A DNA stretch of 64,000 bases from positions 1-64,000 of the forward strand of contig JBDTRM010000223.1 of NCBI GenBank assembly GCA_039931675.1. The letters are read 5' to 3'. Source of the DNA: JAEUTH01 sp039931675. Its GTDB lineage: Bacteria > Bacteroidota > Bacteroidia > AKYH767-A > OLB10. The notes under the pieces were generated by a model that saw nothing but the letters and a program-made list of their open reading frames with translations, searched no databases and had not been told where the DNA came from. Both the position numbers and the translations under genes were made by a program. Position 1 is the stretch's first letter; every line of letters starts with the position of its first letter. Below, in pieces: positions 50,915-59,203 of this stretch.

Positions 50915-52186
50915 ATGAAATTCAAAATTCAAAATTCAAAATTCAAAATTCAAAATTTATTTTGGGTAATGCTGTTGCTTTTCCTTTTCATACAACCCGT
51001 TTACGCTCAAACCAAAACCAATAAAAAAGACCTCGAAAAAAAGAAAGAGCAATTACTCAAAGAGATTGACGAAACCAATCGTATGTTAAAGCTCAATGAA
51101 AAAAACAAAACCGCCACCAAGTCACAGTTAGCAGCGCTTGCAAAAAAATTAAAAGCACGCCAGGAACTCATTAACACCATTAATGAACAGTTGAGTGAAT
51201 TGAGTGGGGCAATAGTGGAAACAGGCAACCAGATTGTTTCGCTGCAAAGTAAAATGGACCAGTTGAAAAAAGATTATGCCGCAATGATTCGCTATGCTTA
51301 CAAAAATCAAAACAGTTATCAGCGGATGATGTTTGTCTTTTCCAGTGATGATTTTAACCAGGCATTTAAACGTGTAAAATATTTACAGCAGTATAGTGCT
51401 TACCGCAAAAAACAAGCTGAGGAGATTGAAAACACACAGAAGGATTTGGGTGTAAAGAAAAATGAACTCGAGCAGCAAAAGCAAGAGAAAACCGTTTTAA
51501 AAGTTGGCGAAGAGAAGGAGAAAAAGAATCTCGCCCAGGAAAAAATTCAACAGGAACAGTTCATGAAAAATCTTACTGTTCAGGAGCAAACTTTGCGCAA
51601 ACAATTAGCTGAAAAGCAGGCACAGAAGAAAAAATTAGAAGCTGCAATTGAAGCTGCAATCAAAAAAGAAATTGAAGCCGCCAAGAAAAAAGCAACAGCG
51701 GCAGGCAAGAAAAATGTGACCAAGGAAAATGCTATTGCAATGACGCTTACTCCCGAAGCTCAAAAATTATCAAGCAACTTTGCAGGCAATCGCGGTTCGT
51801 TGCCGTGGCCGGTAGAACAAGGCAACATCTCTGAATATTTTGGCGAACATGCACACCCTACATTAAAAGGAGTGACAATTAAGAATGATGGGATTGACAT
51901 TACTACAAATCGCGGTGCATCGGCACGTTCAATTTTCCAGGGTGAAGTAACCGCTGTTATTGGCTTGCCTGGAAGTGGCTCTGCAGTAATTGTTCGTCAT
52001 GGTGAATATTTGAGCGTGTATTCCAATCTTGAAACAGTCGCTGTAAAAAAAGGTGATAACGTTACAACCAAACAAAAAATAGGCACTGTAGGCAACGATA
52101 GCGAAACCGGCAAAGGATTAATGAACCTGCAGATATGGAAAGGATTTGACAAGCTAAATCCACAGATTTGGGTGGCGAGGAAATAG
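50915..52186 (+). CDS. EnvC/NlpD-like murein hydrolase activator
   Basis: A 423-residue protein. Residues 15-32 (LFWVMLLLFLFIQPVYAQ) are a signal peptide, followed by two long coiled-coil blocks (about 40-270) as in EnvC. A LytM/M23 domain (about 300-423) lacks the zinc ligands: NDGIDI replaces H-x3-D, and LQIW replaces H-x-H. Such degenerate LytM domains activate amidases rather than cut murein. The positive N-region (MKFKIQNSKFKIQN) is encoded by a 7-bp tandem repeat right after the ATG. A start at 50969 would leave no charged N-region, so 50915 is preferred. Confidence 0.88.
   Translation: MKFKIQNSKFKIQNLFWVMLLLFLFIQPVYAQTKTNKKDLEKKKEQLLKEIDETNRMLKLNEKNKTATKSQLAALAKKLKARQELINTINEQLSELSGAIVETGNQIVSLQSKMDQLKKDYAAMIRYAYKNQNSYQRMMFVFSSDDFNQAFKRVKYLQQYSAYRKKQAEEIENTQKDLGVKKNELEQQKQEKTVLKVGEEKEKKNLAQEKIQQEQFMKNLTVQEQTLRKQLAEKQAQKKKLEAAIEAAIKKEIEAAKKKATAAGKKNVTKENAIAMTLTPEAQKLSSNFAGNRGSLPWPVEQGNISEYFGEHAHPTLKGVTIKNDGIDITTNRGASARSIFQGEVTAVIGLPGSGSAVIVRHGEYLSVYSNLETVAVKKGDNVTTKQKIGTVGNDSETGKGLMNLQIWKGFDKLNPQIWVARK
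50921..50955 (+). repeat. Five tandem copies of TTCAAAA at the envC-like start
   Basis: TTCAAAA repeated five times without a mismatch, starting 3 bp after the start codon. A unit of 7 is not a multiple of 3, so each gain or loss shifts the frame; three units encode the seven-residue period KFKIQNS. Confidence 0.95.
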
Positions 52187-52206
52187 GTATTGGGTAGTCT
52201 TGCTTT

Positions 52207-52270
52207 TGGTTTGTGTTTTTTTCACCAACCAGCACCAGCACTCTCAGTGGTTGGTGAAAAAAAACAACCA
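52207..52270. repeat. GGTTGGTG double-hairpin repeat, copy 2
   Basis: Arms 52207-52231 and 52248-52270 pair, with the smaller hairpins TTTGTG-T7-CACCAA and TTGGTG-A8-CAACCA in each arm. The spacer AGCACTCTC matches AGCGCTCTC of copy 1 at 10747-10814. Confidence 0.8.
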
Positions 52271-52292
52271 CACGTCAATATTGGGTAATTCG

Positions 52293-52363
52293 TCATTGCG
52301 AGGAACGAAGCAATCTCCCGGATGCTTACTACTGTTTACAGATTGCTTCGTTCCTCGCAATGA
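52293..52363. repeat. 71-bp element with perfect 24-bp inverted ends
   Basis: TCATTGCGAGGAACGAAGCA (from 52293, 24 bp in all) is the exact complement of 52340-52363. The 23-bp loop is non-coding. The right arm is also found alone at 19914-19937. It is a well-known type of bacterial intergenic repeat (GCAATGA/TCATTGC arms). Confidence 0.9.
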
Positions 52364-52391
52364 TGAAAAAGAAACCACAAACTGATTTTCC

Positions 52392-52399
52392 TATCTTTG
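52392..52399 (+). promoter_or_regulatory. Putative -7 box (TATCTTTG) of the purF-like gene
   Basis: TATCTTTG lies 18 bp before the ATG at 52418, matching TAnnTTTG. A -33 TTTG is not seen at standard spacing. Confidence 0.5.
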
Positions 52400-52417
52400 C
52401 GCCCTAATAAATGAATA

Positions 52418-54319
52418 ATGAGCGACCAGATAAAGCATGAGTGTGGTGTGGCACTTATCCGACTATTAAAGCCTCTCAGCTATTATTACGAGAAATACGG
52501 AACTCCTTTTTACGGTATCAATAAGCTGTATCTGCTTATGGAAAAGCAGCATAACCGAGGTCAGGATGGTGCAGGAGTTGTAACCGTTAAGTTTGATACC
52601 GAACCGGGCGGTAATTACATGCACCGTCAGCGAAGTGTTCAAAAGCAAGCCATACTCGATATTTTTGAAAAGATAAATGCTCCGATGGTGGAGCTGCAAA
52701 AAACAAATCCAGAAAAACTTACTAACGTTGATTGGCTAAAGGAGAATGTTCCTTTTGTTGCTGAACTGCTGCTCGGGCATTTGCGTTACGGCACTTTCGG
52801 CAAAAATGCCATTGACAGTTGCCATCCTTTTATACGTCAAAACAATTGGAAAAGCCGCACCCTTGCCATTGCCGGCAATTTTAATATGACTAACGTGGAC
52901 GAGCTACTCAAGCAGTTGATTGACCTTGGCCAGCATCCACGAGAGAAAGCTGATACAGTTACTGTATTAGAAAACATCGGGCATTTTTTGGATGAAGAAG
53001 TGGAGTTGAATTTTAAAAAGTTAAAACAAGAAGAATTTAATAACTACGAAATTTCAGAACAGATTGCCGAACACTTAGACGTACAACGTGTATTAAAACG
53101 CGCATCAAAAAGCTGGGATGGCGGATATGTAATTTGTGGCTTGGTTGGTCATGGTGATGCTTTCGTTTTGCGCGACCCAAGTGGCATTCGTCCTGCTTAT
53201 TATTATGCCGATGAGGAAATAGTAGTTGTTGCAAGCGAGCGTCCTGCTATGCAAACTGCATTCAACATAAAAGTTGAAAACATAAAAGAAATTACTCCGG
53301 GTTGCGCTTTGGTGATAAAGAAAAATGGCGCATGGTCAGTTCAAAAAGTGCGTGAACCTTTAGAGAAAAAATCATGTTCGTTTGAACGCATTTATTTTTC
53401 GCGCGGCAGCGATGAAGATATTTACAAAGAGCGCAAAGAACTTGGAAGACGGATTGTGCCTTCGGTTTTGCAGGCTGTAAATTTTGATTTGAAAAACACC
53501 GTTTTCTCATTCATCCCCAACACAGCAGAAACTGCTTTTTATGGAATGATAAAAGGTGTTGAAGAATATATCAATCAAGCGAAGGTTCGCAAAATTTTAG
53601 CGGGCGGAAAAAATCTTACTCCTGATTCATTGACAGAAATTGTGAATGTGCGCCCGCGAGTAGAAAAGATTGCAATTAAAGATGCCAAGCTGAGAACCTT
53701 TATTACTGATGATGCTGCACGGGATGATTTAGTTGCTCACGTATATGATGTAACTTATGGCACAATAAAAAGAGGGGTTGATAATCTTGTGATTATTGAT
53801 GACTCCATTGTGCGCGGAACAACTTTGAAAAGGTCAATCCTTCGTATCTTAGACAGGTTAGGACCAAAGAAAATTGTAATTGTTTCATCTGCCCCGCAAT
53901 TACGCTATCCTGATTGTTACGGAATTGACATGGCTAAGCTTGGCGATTTTGTTGCCTTCAATGCTGCAATCGAATTGCTTGAGGAAACCAATATGGAGCA
54001 TGTGATTGATGAAGTCTATCACAAATGCAAAGAGCAATTGTTGTTGCCGAAAGAAAAAATTGTGAATTGTGTTCAGCAAATTTATGAGCCGTTTACTGAT
54101 GAACAGCTTTCAAAAAAAATCACGCAATTGCTTACTCCAAAAGATATGCATTGCGAAGTTGAAATCATTTATCAAAGCGTTGAAGATTTGCATAAGGCAT
54201 GTCCGCATCACAGTGGCGATTGGTATTTCACAGGCAATTTCCCTACGCCCGGTGGCATGAAAGTAAGTTGCCGCGCATTCGTTAATTACGTGGAAGGTAA
54301 AAACGAACGCGCTTATTAA
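52418..54319 (+). CDS. PurF-like amidophosphoribosyltransferase, long Bacteroidota form
   Basis: A 633-residue enzyme of glutamine PRPP amidotransferase type. The N-terminal class II glutaminase starts HECGVALIRLL (Cys9 after processing is not terminal, as in this branch), with NRGQDGAGV and GHLRYGTFG. The phosphoribosyltransferase half has the PRPP loop VIIDDSIVRGTTLKRSI. The protein is over 100 residues longer than typical PurF, with insertions in both domains, a form frequent in Bacteroidota beside a standard PurF. It may be the purine enzyme or a paralogue; no second purF is visible here. Confidence 0.85.
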   Translation: MSDQIKHECGVALIRLLKPLSYYYEKYGTPFYGINKLYLLMEKQHNRGQDGAGVVTVKFDTEPGGNYMHRQRSVQKQAILDIFEKINAPMVELQKTNPEKLTNVDWLKENVPFVAELLLGHLRYGTFGKNAIDSCHPFIRQNNWKSRTLAIAGNFNMTNVDELLKQLIDLGQHPREKADTVTVLENIGHFLDEEVELNFKKLKQEEFNNYEISEQIAEHLDVQRVLKRASKSWDGGYVICGLVGHGDAFVLRDPSGIRPAYYYADEEIVVVASERPAMQTAFNIKVENIKEITPGCALVIKKNGAWSVQKVREPLEKKSCSFERIYFSRGSDEDIYKERKELGRRIVPSVLQAVNFDLKNTVFSFIPNTAETAFYGMIKGVEEYINQAKVRKILAGGKNLTPDSLTEIVNVRPRVEKIAIKDAKLRTFITDDAARDDLVAHVYDVTYGTIKRGVDNLVIIDDSIVRGTTLKRSILRILDRLGPKKIVIVSSAPQLRYPDCYGIDMAKLGDFVAFNAAIELLEETNMEHVIDEVYHKCKEQLLLPKEKIVNCVQQIYEPFTDEQLSKKITQLLTPKDMHCEVEIIYQSVEDLHKACPHHSGDWYFTGNFPTPGGMKVSCRAFVNYVEGKNERAY

Positions 54320-54340
54320 TTCATTTCTGATTCTCAATGT

Positions 54341-54778
54341 ATGTCGTCAATACAGTTCTTTAACCAGGAAACAAATTACCTCCTGAAAAATAAAAACCCC
54401 CTTCGCAATTGGCTTTTAAAGGTTGCAAAAGCAGAAGGTCGTGCGATTGATGAACTGAATTATATTTTTTGTAATGATGCTTTTTTATATCAAATGAATG
54501 TCATTTATCTCAACCACCATTCGTTAACCGATGTGATTACTTTCGATAATTCAATGGCTCGGGAAAAAATAACGGGTGATATTTTTATCAGCATTGAACG
54601 TGTTAAAGAAAATGCAAAGACCTATAACGTAACTGTTAAAAATGAACTTGAACGTGTAATGGTTCACGGACTTTTACATCTTTGCGGCTACAAGGACAAA
54701 ACTCCTAAAGAAAAAAAGTTGATGACTGAGAAAGAAAATTTTTACTTGAAGAGAATTGAGTCACGAAAAAAGGAATAA
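54341..54778 (+). CDS. ybeY: Endoribonuclease YbeY
   Basis: A 145-residue rRNA-maturation nuclease. The metal motif is HGLLHLCGYKD; the third His of the usual H-x3-H-x5-H motif is not present at the expected place (KDKT instead), which I believe is common in Bacteroidota. SLTDVITFDNS and GDIFISIERVKENAK are the other conserved blocks. It processes 16S rRNA 3' ends and helps ribosome quality control. It follows the purF-like gene by 21 bp, so co-transcription is likely. Confidence 0.88.
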   Translation: MSSIQFFNQETNYLLKNKNPLRNWLLKVAKAEGRAIDELNYIFCNDAFLYQMNVIYLNHHSLTDVITFDNSMAREKITGDIFISIERVKENAKTYNVTVKNELERVMVHGLLHLCGYKDKTPKEKKLMTEKENFYLKRIESRKKE

Positions 54779-54881
54779 GGCAGTAAGTTAATTAAGCGAA
54801 CTGAAGATTCGCTGTTACATTGATTGCGTCAACAAAATACTTACAAAGGATATCGCTATTACTAATTTCCAAATACCCAAC

Positions 54882-55376
54882 ATGTTACAACAACAATTAC
54901 TGAAACTCGCACACTTCAATCTCTGGGCGAACACAAAGCTGATGGAGTGGATAATAAAAGCCGGAGAAGAAAAAGCTGATATTGTTTGCCAAAGCAGTTT
55001 CCCCACTATCCGTAAAACACTGTATCATATTTATGATGCTGAATGGGTATGGATGCTCAGGTTAAATCACGAGCAATTAAAGGACTGGCCACCGAGTAAG
55101 GATTTTCAATTTTCATTAGAGGAGTTTTCGAAGGTCTTCTATGCTCAATCACAAGTATTGATTAATTATGTGAAAGCAGATGATGAAAATAAAATTGGTG
55201 AGATGTTGGATTATAGAAATGTGAAGGGAGAACCTTTTCAATCTCGCATTGCTGATATTATTAATCATGTGGTTAATCATGGAACTTATCACCGTGGACA
55301 ACTAATCACCATGCTTCGCACCGTTGGTTTTACAGAAGTAAGTTCTACAGATTATATTTCCTTTTGCAGGATTTGA
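54882..55376 (+). CDS. DinB-family protein
   Basis: A 164-residue four-helix-bundle protein. Metal-binding histidines lie in TLYHIYDAEWVW (helix 2) and NHGTYHRGQLITMLR (helix 4). The family includes bacillithiol or mycothiol-dependent transferases and damage-inducible proteins of unknown function. WKLARHFNLWANTKLMEWI-type N-terminal residues (LAHFNLWANTKLMEW) match the family. Its substrate is unknown. It is monocistronic between ybeY and the sigma factor. Confidence 0.82.
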   Translation: MLQQQLLKLAHFNLWANTKLMEWIIKAGEEKADIVCQSSFPTIRKTLYHIYDAEWVWMLRLNHEQLKDWPPSKDFQFSLEEFSKVFYAQSQVLINYVKADDENKIGEMLDYRNVKGEPFQSRIADIINHVVNHGTYHRGQLITMLRTVGFTEVSSTDYISFCRI

Positions 55377-55431
55377 ACTTCATTCAACCCATTTTTTATT
55401 ACCATAATTTGCAGTAGGTTTGTTAACGCTC

Positions 55432-56022
55432 ATGCAAAAACTTTCAGACAAAAAATCAACAGACGATTTGCAACTCATTGCACTTTACATCAATGATGAT
55501 GATAAAGAAGCATTGGGTATTTTGTTTGAGCGTCATTCTATGTTGGCTTATGGTGTGAGTATGAAATATCTGAAAGATGAAGATGAAAGCAAAGATGCTG
55601 TGATGCAGGTTTTTGAAAAGCTGATGGTGGATTTGAAGAAATACAAGGTGGAAAATTTCAGAGCATGGCTGCATACGGTTGTTAAGAATCATTGCCTCAT
55701 GTATTTGCGTAGTCATGCAGCCAAGGAACAGCGTTACGAAGAGGTTCAGAATTATTTGTCTGAAAGTGTGGAAACCGAAAACCAATTGCATCTTGCAATA
55801 GAAAAAGAACAAAAGTTAAGTAGTCTTGAAGTTGCAATGACCTATTTAAATGAGCAACAACAAAAATGTATTCAGTTGTTTTACCTTAGAGAAAAATCTT
55901 ATGAAGAAGTTGCAGTTGAAACGGGTTACACAATGAATGAAGTGAAAAGTTTTATTCAGAATGGAAAAAGAAATTTGAAGATTATTATGGAGAAGAAATT
56001 GAAAATAACAGTTAATGAGTAA
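55432..56022 (+). CDS. ECF-type RNA polymerase sigma factor
   Basis: I start at the ATG at 55432 (196 residues); a TTG 12 bp upstream is also in frame. Region 2 is visible in RHSMLAYGVSMKYLKDEDES and DAVMQVFEKLMVDL, region 4 in LNEQQQKCIQLFYLREKSYE and VAVETGYTMNEVKSFIQNGKRNLK (helix-turn-helix). It directs RNA polymerase to a small regulon under envelope control. Its gene overlaps the anti-sigma gene by 8 bp, giving coupled translation. The sigma is probably held by the membrane protein encoded next. Confidence 0.92.
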   Translation: MQKLSDKKSTDDLQLIALYINDDDKEALGILFERHSMLAYGVSMKYLKDEDESKDAVMQVFEKLMVDLKKYKVENFRAWLHTVVKNHCLMYLRSHAAKEQRYEEVQNYLSESVETENQLHLAIEKEQKLSSLEVAMTYLNEQQQKCIQLFYLREKSYEEVAVETGYTMNEVKSFIQNGKRNLKIIMEKKLKITVNE

Positions 56023-57250
56023 CGATACAAACATCTTTCAAAATACAGATTGCCTTTCGCAAGAGCAGTTGCTTCGCTATGTCAAAGGCAAAATGACAAA
56101 GGATGAAATGCGGATCGTTGAATTGCATATTGCCGATTGCGAAATTTGTTTTGATACTGTTGAAGGATTGTCGCTTACTGAAAAATCACAATTAGAAAAT
56201 ATACAAGTTGAATTACAACAACGCATTCATCAAAAATTACAAACTGAAGAAAAACAAAGAGTAATTCCTTTTTATAAAAAATGGTATTCAGCAGCAGCCG
56301 CAATTGCATTATTGTTTTTGGTTTCAGTTTACATAGTAAAAAAATATGGTGAACAGGATAACACCGGGCTGGCAGAAAATAAAATTGAAACTGAAACAAA
56401 AGTTTCATCTGTAGAACCTGCAAAACAAATTACTAATGAAAGATTTCAAAGCGATACAATAACTACACAACTTCAAGTTCAAGAAGAAAAACAAAAAGCA
56501 AAACAGACTTTTACTATTAACCCAACTGTTTCAGGCTCGGTTGCAAGTACTGATAAAAAGCCTGATATAATAGATGAAGTAAGAAGGCAAAATGCAGATT
56601 TGGAAAGTGATAAAACCGTTCCGGAAAATACAAATCAGGAAGGATTGGCTGTAGCTGACGATTATAGAAAAGCGGATAGTGTTGTTTCAAAAGCAAATAT
56701 GACAAGTATTAAAGATGCGGACGTTGTAGCGCAAAATAAATCTGTTCAATTGGAGGAGTCAAAGCTTGATGCAAAATATAAGAATGAAGCTTTTAAAGTC
56801 TCGGAAAAGAAAACGAGAGAAAGTGTGGCACCCGCAGCTGCGCCTGCCACAAGTACTTCAACATTTAGCAGTGGTGACAAAAATAATTCATCATCAAACT
56901 TCGATTATCAATTGTACGATAGCGGTTTAAATTATTTTAATGCGAAAGATTATAACAATGCTTTGAATTCATTCAACCGGGTTTTAGCAAAACAGCCCGA
57001 TAATATCAACTCGAATTATTACGCTGGTGTGAGCAATTACAATTTGGGAAATTATACTGTCGCGGTTCAACAGCTCAATATTGTTGCAAATTATAAGAAG
57101 AATTCATTTTACGAATCAGCACTTTGGTACAAAGGAAACGCACTTTTAAAGCTTAATAACAAAAAAGAAGCAAAGAAAATTTTTGAATCAATTGTTAAAC
57201 TAAAGGGCAATTATAAAAAGCAAGCGGAAGATTTGTTGAAGGATTTATAG
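56015..57250 (+). CDS. Anti-sigma factor with zinc-finger, one membrane helix and C-terminal TPRs
   Basis: A 411-residue membrane protein. The anti-sigma zinc site is LHIADCEICFDTVEG (His38, Cys42, Cys45). One membrane helix (WYSAAAAIALLFLVSVYIV) lies at about 88-108. The extracytoplasmic part is a long low-complexity Ser/Thr/Lys region (about 110-290) and three to four TPR-like units (YDSGLNYFNAKDYNNALNSF, KQPDNINSNYYAGVSNYNLG). The TPR tail could sense a periplasmic protein. It is co-transcribed with the sigma gene and 54 bp before the TMTC-like gene, which may belong to the same operon. Confidence 0.88.
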   Translation: MSNDTNIFQNTDCLSQEQLLRYVKGKMTKDEMRIVELHIADCEICFDTVEGLSLTEKSQLENIQVELQQRIHQKLQTEEKQRVIPFYKKWYSAAAAIALLFLVSVYIVKKYGEQDNTGLAENKIETETKVSSVEPAKQITNERFQSDTITTQLQVQEEKQKAKQTFTINPTVSGSVASTDKKPDIIDEVRRQNADLESDKTVPENTNQEGLAVADDYRKADSVVSKANMTSIKDADVVAQNKSVQLEESKLDAKYKNEAFKVSEKKTRESVAPAAAPATSTSTFSSGDKNNSSSNFDYQLYDSGLNYFNAKDYNNALNSFNRVLAKQPDNINSNYYAGVSNYNLGNYTVAVQQLNIVANYKKNSFYESALWYKGNALLKLNNKKEAKKIFESIVKLKGNYKKQAEDLLKDL

Positions 57251-57304
57251 TTTGTGGTTTTTCATTTTCTCACACATCCGATTTTTTTCATTCATTTGTT
57301 TTTT

Positions 57305-59203
57305 ATGAAAAAGCCAAAGAAGAATTTTTCAGCAAGTGAATCGCAAAAAACGTTTGCAAAACAACCGACACAAAGTTGGGGTTCCACTTTCTTTACTAAA
57401 CAAAATCTGTTCATCATAGTCATTGTTTTTATAAGTTATGGTGCTGCGCTGATGAATGATTATGCATTGGATGATTTTATTGTTTTAGTGAAAAACAGTT
57501 ATGTGCAAAGTGGGTTTGCGGGAATCGGAAAAATTTTAGGACAAGACACGTTTGCAGGCATGACTGAAGGAAATATTATGGTGCTTGCGGGTGGTCGTTA
57601 TCGTCCGCTGAGCTTAGTAACATTCGCTATAGAACATCAGTTATTCGGTAACTCACCTTTTCTCTCTCACTGTATTAACCTGTTGTTATATGCTTTTTCA
57701 GGAATTGTTTTATTCAGATTATTGAAAAGAGTTTTAATAAACAATGACTCTCTTTCAATATGCATCACACTTTTGTTTATGGCGTTGCCAATTCACAGCG
57801 AAGCAATAATTAATATCAAAGCAAGAGATGATATAATGTGCTTTTTATTTTTTCTTCTATCACTCGATTATCTTTTTATTTATCAGCAATCACACAAAAA
57901 ATCACACATTGGTTGGTCGTATGTTTTTTTCTTTTTCTCCTTGTTAAGCAAAGAAACTGCAATCACTTTTGTAGCTATTATTCCGCTGACACTTTATTTT
58001 TTTACCTCACAACCATTTCAAAAAATCGGAAAATCCTTATTCCCTTATTTCCTTATTTCCTTGTTCTTTATTACCCTGCGATACCTCGCAACAAAAAATA
58101 ATAGCGGAACAATAAGCAATGATTTATTTAACAATCCCTTTATGTTGATGAACACTACGCAACATTATGCAACAGTGTTTTTGTCATGGCTTATTTATCT
58201 GCGATTAACTTTTCTTCCGATTCATTTGTCTTATGATTATAACTTCAACCAGATACCCGCAACAGACTTTGGTGATTGGCGAGTGATGCTTTCAATTACA
58301 ATACATGTTGTGATGCTTGCTGCAGCACTGTTGTTATTAAAACGAAAATCATTTTACTCATTCGGTATTCTATTTTATTTTATTACATTTTCCATTCTTT
58401 CTAATTTGTTTTTCAGCATTGGCGCACCGCTTGCTGAACGGTTTATGTACATTCCTTCATTAGGCATTTGCATTGTTGTTGTGAAATTATTTTTCGATGC
58501 ATCAGAAATTTTATCTAGGAGTGTATCAGAAAAAACATTATCCAATATTGGATATTGTTTACTTGGTGCTGTGATTGTTTTAAGTTGTTATAGAAATATT
58601 GTAAGATGTTTTGATTGGAAAGATAATCACACACTTTTTATTGCAGATGTAAAATCTGTTCCGCAAAATTCTAAAGCAAATTTGAATGCAGGCCTTTCTT
58701 ATACTGAAATGGCAAAGGATTTAAAATCTCCTGTCAAAGAACAAATGTTAGATTCTGCAAAAAAATATTTATTGAAGGGAATTGAAATCTATCCAAAGTT
58801 TTCTGATGGTTACTTAAACATGGGTGTGATTTATAGCTGGCTTAATAATTTTGATTCTGCCGAAGTGTGGTGGAATCGCGCTCGCAGTGTTAATCCCAAT
58901 AACAATACTTTAAAAGAGTATGATAAAGTATTGGCAACTTATTATTATCAGCGCGGTTTGAAAAAGGGAACTGAGAAAAATTATGATGATTGCATAAATG
59001 ATTTACTCCGTGCTTATAAATATGATTCATTTAATGCAGATATTACTTACAACTTAGGTGGTGTGTATTTTACAGTAAATGATTTGGTCAATGCAAAATT
59101 GTTTTTTGAAAAAACATTGCAAATTAATCCTGCTAACCAGCAGGCTGCATCTGGGTTGCAGGTTGTGAATCAAAGGATGGCTAAGACTCCTATAGGTAAT
59201 TAA
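57305..59203 (+). CDS. TMTC-like (DUF1736) GT-C membrane protein with TPR tail, paralogue
   Basis: I start at the ATG at 57305 (632 residues); a GTG at 57254 is the alternative. About ten hydrophobic segments carry an early acidic loop (MNDYALDDFIVL) and YRPLSLVTFAIEH. Another segment is GAPLAERFMYIPSLGICIV, which matches GEATLGERFAYMPSLGFCIA-type sequence in the paralogue at 24959-27097. The C-terminal TPRs (FSDGYLNMGVIYSWLNNFDS, NADITYNLGGVYFTVNDLVN) are fewer. A glycosyltransferase role is inference. It lies downstream of the anti-sigma gene on the same strand and overlaps hipA at the 3' ends by 14 bp. Confidence 0.8.
   Translation: MKKPKKNFSASESQKTFAKQPTQSWGSTFFTKQNLFIIVIVFISYGAALMNDYALDDFIVLVKNSYVQSGFAGIGKILGQDTFAGMTEGNIMVLAGGRYRPLSLVTFAIEHQLFGNSPFLSHCINLLLYAFSGIVLFRLLKRVLINNDSLSICITLLFMALPIHSEAIINIKARDDIMCFLFFLLSLDYLFIYQQSHKKSHIGWSYVFFFFSLLSKETAITFVAIIPLTLYFFTSQPFQKIGKSLFPYFLISLFFITLRYLATKNNSGTISNDLFNNPFMLMNTTQHYATVFLSWLIYLRLTFLPIHLSYDYNFNQIPATDFGDWRVMLSITIHVVMLAAALLLLKRKSFYSFGILFYFITFSILSNLFFSIGAPLAERFMYIPSLGICIVVVKLFFDASEILSRSVSEKTLSNIGYCLLGAVIVLSCYRNIVRCFDWKDNHTLFIADVKSVPQNSKANLNAGLSYTEMAKDLKSPVKEQMLDSAKKYLLKGIEIYPKFSDGYLNMGVIYSWLNNFDSAEVWWNRARSVNPNNNTLKEYDKVLATYYYQRGLKKGTEKNYDDCINDLLRAYKYDSFNADITYNLGGVYFTVNDLVNAKLFFEKTLQINPANQQAASGLQVVNQRMAKTPIGN

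Noticed and set aside
50969..50971. Internal ATG as the start of the EnvC-like gene
   Set aside because: It would give a signal peptide without basic N-region, while the longer start gives a normal one; still possible.
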